Part shown: one piece after another, positions 36,830 through 48,176 of the stretch | Layout of the letters: every line of letters starts with the position of its first letter | Numbering within the stretch: position 1 is the stretch's first letter | Assembly: GCA_028023455.1 (NCBI GenBank) | Contig: JAQFVV010012398.1 | Location: forward strand, 8,206,682 to 8,270,681 | Direction: 5' to 3' | DNA from: Epiperipatus broadwayi | Taxonomy: Eukaryota; Onychophora; Udeonychophora; Euonychophora; Peripatidae | DNA length: 64,000 bases | Made by a program: the position numbers and the translations under genes | Notes under the pieces: generated by a model | What the model was told of the DNA's origin: nothing | The model's database searches: none | Seen by the model: the letters and a program-made list of their open reading frames with translations, nothing else

Positions 36830-38693
36830 TTATTTACGCACATATAAAATCATTCTAAACTCGAAGAATAAGTTTAACATTTAGATTTTTATATTAACTT
36901 TTAATTTTACATTTAAAATAGCTTGCTATAATGTTTAATATTTTATTTAGAGGGTCGGGTATGAATAGGCTATATAGATCTGCATTTGAAAAGACAATAT
37001 TCTTCCCTTATTTAACCCTAGGCTAAAAATTCAAAGTCAAACTGACGCCAACCATCCGATACACTTATGTATTCAATGTAGCATGAAAATACAACGGCAC
37101 TAAATAGACTATACTGTCAGGAATGCACATCTGAACAGTATAGTGAGAAGACATTGTTGCTCTCCACCACCAGGAATGCTACTTCTGATGGCGAGTAGAA
37201 CAATAAACATAAAACTCCATAGGAATGGATTGCGTCTTGCGTCTTACTATCCAATTCCATAGGCAACAGAGGGTGTGCGGCGTATATATGTAATCCTGCA
37301 CATGGCGGATCTCCTGCTACATTTACTACCTACATAAATATATCGAAACCATTGAGCCAATTCAACCACGAAACAAATAACCTAAGATTACCCTCCCTTA
37401 ATATAACCTTACAAAACTATATAGCCGTTCACGCCCGACTTAAATTTATCATTTAGATATGTTCACACAGATAACTTTTATACAATTTGTTTTAAAATGT
37501 TGGGTATAGATCGATTACATAGATTCCACGGTCAAAAACATTTCAAAATAAGCATAAACGATCAAAAATACAAAATTATTGATACCGACAATCGCAGAGG
37601 GAAACTTATAAGTAACCCAATAGTATTCACCATAAGATACTTGCGTTGTCACCAATAACTTAAAAGACATCCGAATAAATACATTTTAGATACTCACCAT
37701 AAGGTATCATTATTTATCGATGTCTATATATTTTGATCAAATATGAAAACCAAAATATAATTAACCGCAAACGAATCCATGCAAGCGTCTATAAACAACT
37801 TAAGTTTCATATATTTAAAATTTAAATAATAAATAATTTATACAATTAAAATAAATGGAAATGATTTTTTTATCAATAACAAACATATAAAATTAAACGT
37901 CAATTGATTTTAAACTTAAAGGTCAAATAGAAATTCCATTTTAACATTTAAATTGCTTTCACGAAAGTTCTTAATTATTTAAAAAAAATTTTAAGTTCAT
38001 TGTTAATAGCTTACAGTAGCAGAGTCCAGGTTCTTGTTTTATATTCCCGTGACGTCTCATTTAGAAGATAATGTTCTGGAGGTGGCATTAGCTGGTTCCT
38101 TTCGGTATCTCAATCAGTTCATTTTTAAAATAGAGAGAGAGTGAGGTATGTGCGTCCTACCCCATCTCTCAAAACAAACAGCTGGAACTGCCCAATACTC
38201 AATATTTCTCCTTTTTATATTATCCACACGGATTCAAACAACAAAACTTCACCAATCCATCACTTTCGTTAGGGTCCGAGCCAAGGCTTGATGCTTCCAT
38301 TGGTCCAGCTAATTTCTCTTATCTAATTTCCATCTGACCCTTTAATTACATAAGAGCCTTGAGGGCTAGCTTGTTTTTCAAATAATAAACAATCATTTCC
38401 ATTTATAGATTACAGGAATTAATTAATAGCTGTTTTTATTTTAACTTATATTAAATATTTTAATATTTAACTCTTGTATTTTTTTATCAAAAAAAAAAAA
38501 ACGTTCAAATACCTTTTTTTATTTATATAAAAAAAAATATTTTTAAAGTTTAGCATCTGTGCAAATATATATATTTAACAACATTTTAATTTTAGCGTCT
38601 AGTTTTTTTATAGATTTTTAATACATTTATTTTTATTTGCGAACTTTGTTTTTCTTTTAAATTAATGTAACGACATATCTATATATCGTTACA
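36830..38693 (-). repeat. LTR, minus orientation, truncated
   Basis: This is the inverted copy of the first 1.87 kb of the LTR, from its true start ('tgtaacgat' as the complement at 38685-38693) to a break matching about 36009. The final 255 bp of the LTR and its PBS are absent. Many differences from the other arm are CpG to TpG/CpA changes. Confidence 0.8.
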
Positions 38694-38701
38694 ATATATA
38701 T

Positions 38702-39138
38702 ATATATTGTAAATTTCAATATTATATTAGATATGTGTGTGTTTGAATAAATATTAATGTTTGTTTAAATATTATTAGGTCTATTCTCTCTCTCTCTCTC
38801 TCTCTCTCTTATCACTGTGTCACTATTAATTTAAAAGTATAGTTTTTTATGTGTTAAGTTAAATGTCCTGGACTCAGATTTAAGAGTATAAGGTAGCCTG
38901 GGATAAGTCAAGTGCTGGATTGTGTGCCTGTCATCTGACACATGCTGGCTATATAACATATGGTTGACTGGCAGAGTTTGAATCTAGTAGTTGAGGTGGG
39001 GCATGGTCTGGAAATGTGATCATGTTATGCTTTCATAGCCTGATCTAGCCTTGGGTATCATTGATGGCTATGCTATCAATGGTATTGTTTTCTCCACTTG
39101 AATGGCTGGTTCATTCCTGTAAGGATCAATGTTAAAAC
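38702..39138 (+). repeat. Long direct repeat, copy B, 3' part
   Basis: It continues copy B and matches about 30523-31000 of copy A. It includes a (CT)n run at 38785-38809 where A has 'ctcttactctctt', and 'gagtttgaatct', the counterpart of the GGTTTGAATCC box in A. Tigger-like copy 2 begins 87 bp after the detectable end. Confidence 0.75.
38785..38809 (+). repeat. (CT)n microsatellite
   Basis: About 12 CT units, expanded relative to the matching position in repeat copy A. Confidence 0.9.
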
Positions 39139-39224
39139 TTATTAAAGTTTTAGATTCCAAAAATTATTTAAAAGGAATATAACGGTAAATTAAGCCACAA
39201 CTTCAATGGACCCAGTTCAATATA

Positions 39225-40164
39225 CACCTGGGTCTCATTTTACACGATAGATAGGTTCCTCAGAAAACACGCGCAAATGAAATCATACAAAAATAGACAT
39301 AACTTACCTTGAATAGGGGGGGGGGGGAAGAAATGTGATTTTTCAAAAATTGCGTAAAAGCAAAGCACCAATGTAAAATTACTTTAAAATTCGCGCAAAA
39401 AAAAAAATAAGGAAATAAAATATGACTAATAAAAAATTTCAAATTTGAAAAAAATTGATACAAGACAAACTTTTTTTAACTATAATATTTAATTTTATTC
39501 AAAACAATATATTTTTATGCATAATTTACAGTAATTTACATTTTTTATACACGTTTTAATTATTATCACTATTTGCCGATAAACAGGTTCATTTGCAAAC
39601 TGGTAAAAAATCAGATTCTTCCCTAGAGGAAATACAACTAGTGCCAACGTCACTCTCACGTTGTGTTAATGGTTTTCTGGTGACAACGTAATTAGTAATT
39701 AATCTAACAACTAAAAATTAAATTCTTATTTTTGTCTTTCATTTTTTAATTTTCAATTTTAATTGTGCCCACTGCTATTACTCACCTTTTAAAAATAAAC
39801 TTGCAGACACTAAATGATTAATAATTGATTACATTCTTTTTTAAAAAGCATGAACAGAATGTGATTTAAAATTCAAAATTAACATGTACTATGTTTGAAC
39901 AAATTTACATTATAATCTTGTAAAAATGTGGAAATCATGATTTTAATTTCATTATTGCATAAAATCTTACTATTATAAAGCACTGAAAATATTGAAATTA
40001 CTAAGATGACAGTCGAATTCCAATAATGTGCTATTACTTTCAATATACATGAAATTTATTATTTAAAGTAATAGCGCATTATCGGAGTCCGACTTCCGGA
40101 GAAACGTGAATCGCGTAACTTCAAAATTGCGTTAAATAAATCCACGTAAAAAGAGACCCAGGTG
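39225..40164 (-). mobile_element. Tigger/pogo-like DNA transposon relic, copy 2 (940 bp)
   Basis: TIRs 'cacctgggtctcattttac' and 'gtaaaaagagacccaggtg' are flanked by TA. Subterminal sequence keeps CpG-rich repeats ('cacgcgcaaatg', 'gaatcgcgtaac', 'attgcgttaaat') that have decayed in copies 1 and 3. A 30-bp subterminal inverted repeat lies at 40011-40040/40065-40094. A G12 run sits at 39316-39327. The transposase tail is on the minus strand. Best-preserved copy of the family here. Confidence 0.75.
39589..39681 (-). pseudogene. C-terminal transposase remnant in Tigger-like copy 2
   Basis: Thirty codons plus stop on the minus strand, beginning TRKPLTQRESDVGTSCISS and ending ESDFLPVCK. The frame is intact here where copy 1 has a one-base deletion. 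Only the tail of the protein remains. The assignment to a Tigger transposase rests on the TIRs and the position before the 3' end. Confidence 0.45.
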
Positions 40165-40174
40165 TATATATAAT

Positions 40175-40616
40175 TATATAAACCATTATACAATTACAAA
40201 TATCCAGTAACGCCCTCTGTTTAAAAATTTATATCTCAATAATAGCAAACTTCAAAATGATACCAATTTGAAGTTGTATGCTAAACGATGTTAAATATTG
40301 AAATACAAACTAACTCAAACACAGAGCATGAAATTTTAAATAAGCAAACAATCTTAAATTTTGATAATAAACTAACAAGTTTACAAAGTTATTAAAGACA
40401 AACTAAACATTAGATTTTAATCTTTAAATAGCCCTCCCAAACTAAAGTTACTGTTAACACTAACTGAAATAATTATACAAATATATAAACCATTATACAA
40501 TTACAAATATCCAGTAACGCTCTCTGTTTAAAAATCTATATCTCAATAATCGTGAACTTCAAAATGATACCAATTTGAAGTTGTACCCTAAACGATGTTA
40601 AATATTGAAATACAAA
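40175..40616. repeat. Direct repeat, two ~135-bp units 307 bp apart
   Basis: 40175-40309 and 40482-40616 are about 95% identical ('ccattatacaattacaaata', 'ccagtaacgc.ctctgttta', 'gataccaatttgaagttgta'). The 172 bp between them is unique. It is a recent partial duplication or two units of a longer satellite. Confidence 0.85.
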
Positions 40617-42300
40617 TATCCACTCATGGACAAAAGTTTCTTCATTCCTTTGCAAAAAAAAATAAATAATAATGAAGAAAGGCAATATCCGTTTGGTTAG
40701 TTATTTTTATTTTTTTCTTTATAGCGATTAAAAGATAAATAGCCACGTACAAAACAAAAGATGGATGAGTAATTATAATGAAATTAGGCTACCTATCTAA
40801 TCGAAACACTTGAAACCTGAAACGCATTAATAAATAAATCATACAACCTTCTCTAAATAATTTATGTAAGTCTAAATAACTTATAAACATATTTTATACA
40901 CTCTTTTAGATATAAAAATAAATTAAAAAATATGTGCTATCTAAAATTAAATGTAATAACATTGAACTCTTAACATAAATCTAATTATATCTAAGCAAAC
41001 TATTCAAGTTCTATCTTCGCAAGTATACACGTTCTGTTTATGACGTTCTAAACATTAATTAAATAATTATCAAATTGTTTAATAAACCTTTCAAAAACTT
41101 CATTTATTATTATTTTTAAATGTTTTGTTAATTGTTAGCTTAATTTAACAAAGTGGTTTGTTTTAAACCATTAACATATATATATACTTCACGACTGAGT
41201 GTGGTATATAGTCTCAGATGTGTCTGAACCTGTACGTGTAAACATAAATATCTAAATAAACCTATGAATCGATTAATTTCTTTATAGTAGTTTGGAATTT
41301 TATACTTTTTTTAAATTAAAAGATTTTATTTTGTTTTTAACTTTATTCGAATAAAAATAATCATATGCTATTTTAGTATCCAAATAGCGTATTGTGCAAA
41401 AAAAAATTAATTTAATTGATTGAGCAAATATTTTTTTTGTTTGTATCCCTTAGCTTGAATCATATTTGATATTGGAATAAGGTTGAACATCACAGTATAT
41501 TCTTTAAATATATACCCAGTACTACATAATATATACTTTATTAATTCTATTTACATATGCATAATTTATTTTACTACACAAATTTTTTAATGAAACTAGA
41601 TGTTATTACAATTATTTCAATTTTTGCAAAATACTATTTATTTTTCCTCTGATGCTTGCAATTAGTTTCCTGACTAACATTTTGTCTTCCACTTTCTAAT
41701 ACAATGTTTGAATTCCAAAACACTTCTATAATATGTAATAACTGTTTAGGTCCAAAACGCCTTATTGAATTTTTTAAAATATTGACCTGAGACACAATTT
41801 TCACAAAAACTTCAGATTTAATTATGTTGGAGCAAAAAAAAAAAAATACATTAATAGAAACTAGAAAAACTAAGGAAAACAATATGTCTAAGACAAATAA
41901 TGATAACCATTTAAAAAATAAAGAAAAAAAAGAGAAATTTCAACATCCGAAATAATTATTACTTTATTGTTTGTTCATAATTTCTAATTCATCATGAACT
42001 AAGTATTAATTACATCTTCAGTTATAATTTCTTTGTATTCCTCACAAAATTATCTTTCTAACCATGTATAATATGTCTTACCTGAGATAATCCATAGTTT
42101 CACAATCTCCAAAAGAAGTCACATATGAATTCTTCATTTTTATCTTGTACCCCAAAAGTTCCAAATGTCAAAGGCATCTATATAGAAAAAGATTCATCTT
42201 AATAAAAGATACAAAAGAAATCATCATAGCAATTGGCTTCTTGTCTATCTAAACCTAGAAATTATAAGCTACTGTCTATATCACTGATAAAATGAGTTTC
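40617..42300. other. A+T-rich non-coding stretch
   Basis: Nothing recognised. A minus-strand 82-codon frame (41634-41882) reads FVKIVSQVNILKNSIRRFGPKQLL in part, which looks protein-like, but it begins in a poly-T tract and matches no family I know. It is left uncalled. Confidence 0.4.
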
Positions 42301-42303
42301 ATC

Positions 42304-42305
<2 letters not shown>

Positions 42306-42330
<25 letters not shown>
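42306..42330 (+). repeat. (TG)n microsatellite
   Basis: About 12 TG units directly beside the SINE-like unit, a common place for a SINE tail. Confidence 0.9.
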
Positions 42331-42334
<4 letters not shown>

Positions 42335-42500
42335 ATACATCAGTTATGTTTATTGTACCAGTCCAAACATGTTTATCCATCTAACATGGGCTGGAACTTA
42401 CAAAATGTACTTCAAACCCAGTCAAGCCCGAGATTTAGGTCAGGGACCAGCCTGAATTCGAACCCACTCTCTAGCTCCATATCTAACACCAAATGAATAA
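42331..42500 (-). mobile_element. SINE-like repeat, tRNA-derived, minus strand
   Basis: Read on the minus strand, it carries gggttcgaattc (42454-42465), a near match to the Pol III B box. A 'ccagcccatgttagatgg' segment and a (CA)n end follow. The phrase 'taacatgggctgg' is reminiscent of a very common cephalopod repeat; this comes from memory and is not verified. No clear A box was found. Confidence 0.45.
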
Positions 42501-42884
42501 CATAATAGTGATGGCACATGATAATTAATTTTAATCCGGCCCACTAGCAAAGCAGAGAAGATAATGAGACATCTATTAACTATGAGTAAACTAATATATA
42601 TATAAGCATGGCTGTACTTTTGGAAGTGGAGAAAAAAAGGAATTCGAACTACTCAAATAAGTTAGATAATAAAATATAGTTTAATATAATGACACATTAT
42701 TATACATTATGATTTAATTGTATACATTAGTATGTGCATGAATGAGCAAGCAGTCTACCAAATGATAGATAATTATATATTGTCATTCATGCTATTATTT
42801 CTCATATGCTCTTTTATTAGCTAAATAATATATTATAAATAAACACACATCTTTGGTGGGTTCAATATTAAGATGCCAATCAAC

Positions 42885-42944
42885 TATTAGAAAGAATTAC
42901 AAAATATTGCCATTAACGCTTTGATTTACGGTTCTGAAACATGG
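42885..42944 (+). pseudogene. Short LINE ORF2 remnant
   Basis: Codons read NIAINALIYGSETW and then a stop. ALLYGSETW-type sequence is a well-known signature after the reverse transcriptase domain of jockey/CR1/RTE-like LINEs. Only this short piece is readable and the flanks are too decayed to place. Confidence 0.4.
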
Positions 42945-45930
42945 TGACTAACATATTACTTTGGGGAGCATTCTGGGATTCATTACAGATATAATATAAA
43001 CTATTTTCATGCCATTGCGGTCGTGAAAATAAATAAAATACATTTGAAAACATATTTCATTTTATGACAAAAATACTTAATGAAAATTCTGTTAATTAGC
43101 GCTGGTAAGAAGAACACTTTATTTTCCCCAAGGCAAATAGATACTCTTAAATACAGAAATAAATTATGATGGTGGGAAGATTGAAATAAATTTAATTAAT
43201 AAAACTAGTCATAGTTGGCATTTATATATATTTTGAGCAGAGCACAATTTTAATATTAGAGCATTAAAACTGGGTCATGAAGCAAAAGAAATAATACGAA
43301 AAAGTTTGCAGTGCTGACATAATTAGCCAAGAAATAACAGGAAAAGTCATGCTTCTGGATGAAAGATGAAGAGGATAGGTATGCCGTGGATATCGCCGAT
43401 GTACAGGCCTTTTTGTATGAAGAAAGTGGATAGGTATGGCGTGTGCCAGACTTAGGGAATCACTGCCAGAGGCCTTTTTATATGAAATAAGTGGTCCTGG
43501 GAAGATTAACTATCCTCAGGACAAGGCTTGAGAAGAAATCTATGGGTTTGAACTTGTCGTAACCCCCAGATTAAGAAGCACATATATATAATCACGAAGA
43601 TAGGCTGAATGTCAGTAACACAGTGATGATAAATGTCACTAATGACATTGAATAAGTTTTATTGCTTTAAAAATAAATGACCCTAGTTTGAATGCCATAA
43701 TTTATATAAATAATATGCTATGCCACTATAATATATATAGAGAAGATTTCATTTAATAAAATATACATGAAGGTTTTATTTAGTAAAAGAAACATTAAGA
43801 TTTACCCCCTTCCCTTTTCTACTATTCAAAATACTTCAATCCCACCTTCATGGATTTTACAACAACTGAGAATATTTAAGCTTATGATATTTTAAGCATA
43901 AATAAAAAAAGACTAGCAGATATATAGAAAACAAATAATCAGTCACCTTTTCAGAATTGAATAACATTTATAAAATAAATAAGGTTTGAAAGCGTTACTT
44001 AGCCTAAGCTCTGAATTCACCCTGGGTAGAAAATCCAGAGTTAAACAAATATATTTTTTTATATTAAAACATAAATAAAATGTTGGCTTGTAAAACAATC
44101 TGGTGAGTGTGTTAATTAATAATGCATTATATTGTAAGGGGACGTTAATTAATGGAGGTTTACTTAAAAAAAAAAAGATTTTAGAAATTCAACTCATGAA
44201 ATTGCCATATCAATAACTAAAATAGACATATAAAATCAAGTAATAAATAACTATAAATAAATGACTGCACCAAAATTAAAGAAAGTGAAAGCATATGAGA
44301 GAAAATTAAATATATAAAAATAATTTAAGAGCAAATTAAGTTTTACATATTAATTAAAAAGAGAGAAAATTGAACAATACGTTAGCAATCTTGATAGCAG
44401 GATTTGAGATTAGTTAGGCTAGATTCATTTTCAAATAGTAGCATAAGAGTTACCTTGCACAAATTTAATAAGTCTATTTTCAAAGTATGGCTCATGCATG
44501 GCAAATTGAAGATCCAAATGAATTCTTTTTGATGACAGCAAGCTTCTATTTAGCACTCCAAAGTTCCTTCTTTAGGCTTTTACTTTCTTTCAGGGCAGCA
44601 GTTAGATGGTACATTAGTGGTAAAAATGACCCACCAGGGTCAGCGAGAGGGTGGATTTATTACTTCATCATTTTAAGTTTCAAGCGATGTGTAATATGTT
44701 AACAATACAGTTCTCTTAATAGTAGCTAATGTCTTGATTAAAAATTTGGCCATTTTATCCTTTTCCCAGGTATTTGAAGAATGCTTTTAATTACATAGTT
44801 TTAGCTTAAAATCTAATCTCTGATCTAAAATCTTAAATTTCCTTTGTTCATTGTTTTTGAAAGATGCAATGTTAGATAATGTCCAAAATAAATTCAAATC
44901 TATTTCCAGATAAGGAATAGATTTGACAAAAATGTTGATAACAAAAGAAAATCTTAATCCCCATTTTATTTTAAGTAAAAACCTTAATTAAAATACCTTC
45001 CCCAGATGAAAACAATAGTGTTTCCAACCCTTTAATTATTTTTGGACAATAAACGGTAGCATCTTCCATCTTGAATTTTATAAAATATACATTTTAATAG
45101 GAAAAAAAAAGTACTTTAAAAAGAAAAAGTTTAAAATGATGTATAATAAAATATTTACAAAAAAAAATCAATATTTTGTTAGTAAGTTTTTGCTCCTATA
45201 TATATATATATATTTGAGCCGTACCTATGTATTTTTATAAAAAGAATTAATAATCATAAAATTAGTAATAAAAAAATGTTATTGAAAGTTAAAATTTTTA
45301 AATTTTTAGGTGCACATCTCAAATATATACATAAAAATTATATATAGGACTAAAGGAGCAGGATGGGATATAGGGTTTGAATACAGGTTAGTAAGTGGAA
45401 ACATGAAGCTCAATCTTAAGCTAAGATTGACTGCTTCATTATATTCTTTATGCATACCAGTGATGTTTATATTCTTTATGCACACAAGTGATGTTATCTT
45501 GTTATATTTATTGTATCATATAGATATAATTTATTTGCATATAGTCCATTTTTTAGCTATAGACTTGAAAAAAATGTGATGAAACATATAGCAAAACCAG
45601 AGTGACTCCAAAGCATAAGTATAAAGGCATAAACAAGAATCAGAATTTGATTATTTGCCTGCTTATGCAATATTTCTATACATTTAATTATTAGTTTTGT
45701 AACTCATCATTTGTAAGAACAAACATATTATATAAACATAATAATAAATAATAAATTATTAAACTTTTTGAAAATCATTATTTTTATAAAATAAATGGAT
45801 TAGAACTTTAGAAAATTATGGTAGATATGAATTCTATATGAGCATAAATAAATATATAATTTATATTAACACACACTAACTACAAACTAAAATTAATAAA
45901 AATTATCTTTTTTTAAAAAAAATTAAAAAA
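42945..45930. other. Non-coding stretch with a small duplication
   Basis: 43374-43428 and 43429-43495 are a diverged tandem pair ('gataggtatg' ... 'caggcctttttgtatga' / 'gaggcctttttatatga'). A 71-codon ATG frame at 44487-44702 (MAHAWQIEDPNEFFLMTASF at the start) is slightly richer in G+C than its surroundings, but no domain is recognised. The rest is plain A+T-rich DNA. Confidence 0.45.
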
Positions 45931-46603
45931 AAATTCTAGTAAATTTCGCAGGCATCATTCATTCAGACATAGTAAAAGTAATTTAAAGTGATTGGTTAAT
46001 ATCTTCATGCTCTCATTTCCAGTACTTAAGATTTGCCCATACTTAAGCATTTGGGTTGGAAGAATAGATGGAATCATTCTATTCTTTCACAAAGACTTTA
46101 TCTTGTGTTGGAAGTGAGAAGTATTCACTTATTATTAAGATTCATAAAGCACATGTGCATTAGCTTGAAAAATTGATAATTAGTTTATTACAATTCTTAA
46201 ACATTACACTATATAAAAATAAATAACTCATTTACATATGTTTAATTTCATTTAAGAATAACGCATTGTAAATTCTAGTAAATTTCATAGGCGTCATTCA
46301 TTCAGACATAGTAAAAGTAATTTAAAGTGATTGGTTAATATCTTCATGCTCTCATTTCCAGTACTTAAGATTTACCCATACTTACACATTTGGGTTGGAA
46401 GAATAGGTGGATTCATTCTATTCTTTCACAAGGACTTTATCTTGTGTTGGAAGTGAGAAGTATTCATTTATTATTAAGATTCATAAAGTGCATGTGCATT
46501 AGCTTGAAAAGTTAATCATTAGTTTATTACAATTCATAAACATCATGCAATATAAAAATAAATAACTCATTTACATATGTTTAATTACATTGAAGCTCCT
46601 TGT
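45931..46603. repeat. Tandem dimer of a 339-bp repeat
   Basis: Unit 1 (45931-46269) and unit 2 (46270-46603) are about 95% identical throughout ('tcattcattcagacatagta', 'tccagtacttaagatt', 'tatcttgtgttggaagtg', 'gtgcattagcttgaaaa'). A diverged single copy lies at 57773-58040 inside a LINE. Non-coding, satellite- or MITE-like, with no obvious terminal inverted repeats. Confidence 0.9.
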
Positions 46604-46910
46604 AGGCCTTATTTGTGAATAGCATCTGAAAAATGTCCACGTGATGGCAGTTATACATTTTCTTTCTTTATCACTTTGTGAAAATTACAAAATTGATCAA
46701 AAACAAAAGAAATTAAATACTCTGCTTGATTAAAACTGCTGCCCAAAATCCAAATTTCAACAGATTTTTTTAAGGTAGACATCTTTGGAAAGCCATATCA
46801 TTGAACTATCAAATGAATGTATACATGTCAACCAATAAAAAAGACTGACAAAGGCCACAAGCCAGAAACTAGTCTGGGATGAGTAGGCACTAGATGGGGA
46901 TTTTGTGCAC

Positions 46911-46978
46911 AAGCCTCCGGGCATCCACTGATTACTCTAGCTTGCAGTGTGGTAATATGTATAGTGAGTTTTGCCTGT
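46911..46978. repeat. Diverged half-copy of the 1757-1871 foldback family
   Basis: 'gcatccactgattactctag' and 'atagtgagttttgcctgt' correspond to the loop and right arm of the element at 1757-1871. The left arm is not recognisable. Confidence 0.6.
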
Positions 46979-47792
46979 TTTAATAATAGTTACAAGCAAA
47001 CATAAGAAATAGTGATCATGTGATGTTTATTGGCTTAATATGAAAGTCAATGAAAGTTTTTTCAAAAATAAATTTCTGTTTATAATTATAAAAATATTTT
47101 ATAGTGGAGAACCTAAAAAGAACATTTGTAATATATTAGAAAATGCTGCATACATTATTATTTTCTTTTGCAATTTACGTTCATGTAAAAGCAAATAATT
47201 TTTACTAAAATCTTAAATATTTTTCTAAACTAATTTCATTTTCAACATAATTTATCAAAATAATTTATAATATGTAAAAGAAAGACTTAAAAAAACTCTC
47301 TAAAACATTTATTTCATTTTCAAAATCAAAACAAAGAAGTTGAAGCAGTGAAAATTATTGACAGGTACTCTTCTTTTGTTCATGATGAGAACCAACCAAT
47401 CAGCATCTAGGAAGGCCTGTCTTCTCTCTTTGTTCTAGCTTTGAACATCTATATTATTGATTTTTTACTTGTAAAATAATTCAAGAAAGGGCAGCATCTT
47501 ACGGTACTTTTTAAGCCTTAAAATGAGCCTAAATTTACTACGGTAATGTAAAAATTACTGGATTTAGAACAAGTAAAGCCGTGTATGAGTAAATTTGAAA
47601 CAGTCTGGAAAGGGGTTAAGAACCATGAGAGAGTCAATTAAAATATTAAAGAGACCTATTTGTTTAAATAGAGCTGACAAAGTACAACATATTCCAGCTA
47701 TGTTGAAACCTCTCATTTTATCTCTGTCTTCTAAAATTAACTTAAAATTAATAGGTAGAAAAACTGAGGAAAATAAACATTTTGATAAGTTT
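46979..47792. other. Non-coding stretch
   Basis: No gene recognised. A 99-codon frame from a TTG at 47595 runs to 47894, but its last third is the dispersed repeat at 47793-47985, so it is not called. Confidence 0.5.
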
Positions 47793-47985
47793 CATATTTT
47801 GAATGCTGAACTACTTCAAATTGAATCTCATTTTTCATCTCGCACTCATTCACATTACTGTTTGAGATCTAATAATTTTTCTTTCAAAAGTTAACCTTGA
47901 CAATGGCAGATGCTAGTTCGTCAATATATCAGTATGTAATGGAAAATAACATTATGATTTATCCCAAAAAATAATTTATATATAT
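47793..47985. repeat. Half-copy of the 6031-6363 foldback family
   Basis: 'catattttgaatgct', 'attactgtttgagatctaa' and 'tttctttcaaaagttaac' match the right half of the palindrome at 6188-6363. The left half is missing, so this copy is not a hairpin. Confidence 0.75.
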
Positions 47986-48176
47986 TATCTAATGCTGTGC
48001 TAATAACAATAAATAAAATAGAAAATCATATAATATTAAAATACTAATAAAATAACAAACTTATATGAAAATTCTTTATCAGTAATAGGCAAACCCATGG
48101 ACATGGTAGAATTTAAATATAAGTTTGTATTACTAGTATTTTAATGTTATATAACTTTTTTATTATATATATATAT

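Larger units (their letters stand above)
34143..38693. mobile_element. Inverted LTR pair forming a 4.55-kb palindrome
   Basis: A complete LTR with PBS (34143-36284) faces an inverted, truncated copy of the same LTR (36830-38693). The arms that pair are 34143-36009 and 36830-38693, about 1.87 kb each and nearly identical. The spacer holds the last part of the first LTR, the PBS and about 545 bp of non-coding sequence; there is no gag-pol. The palindrome is flanked by (AT)n, so a 4-5-bp target duplication cannot be told apart from flanking repeat. It splits repeat B next to the earlier hairpin element. An ordinary element has direct LTRs; this head-to-head arrangement is abnormal. CpG is kept well above that of the surroundings, suggesting a comparatively recent insertion. 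Confidence 0.85.

Noticed and set aside
34143-38693. DIRS-type or giant foldback DNA transposon
   Set aside because: A PBS directly follows an LTR-style end (atcgttata), and a TATA box lies in the expected U3 position. No tyrosine recombinase frame is present.
42454-42465. Genuine tRNA gene
   Set aside because: Only a B-box-like stretch is present; no cloverleaf, anticodon arm or A box could be drawn.
47595-47894. 99-codon plus-strand ORF
   Set aside because: It opens on TTG and its last third is a dispersed repeat copy; no motif is recognised.
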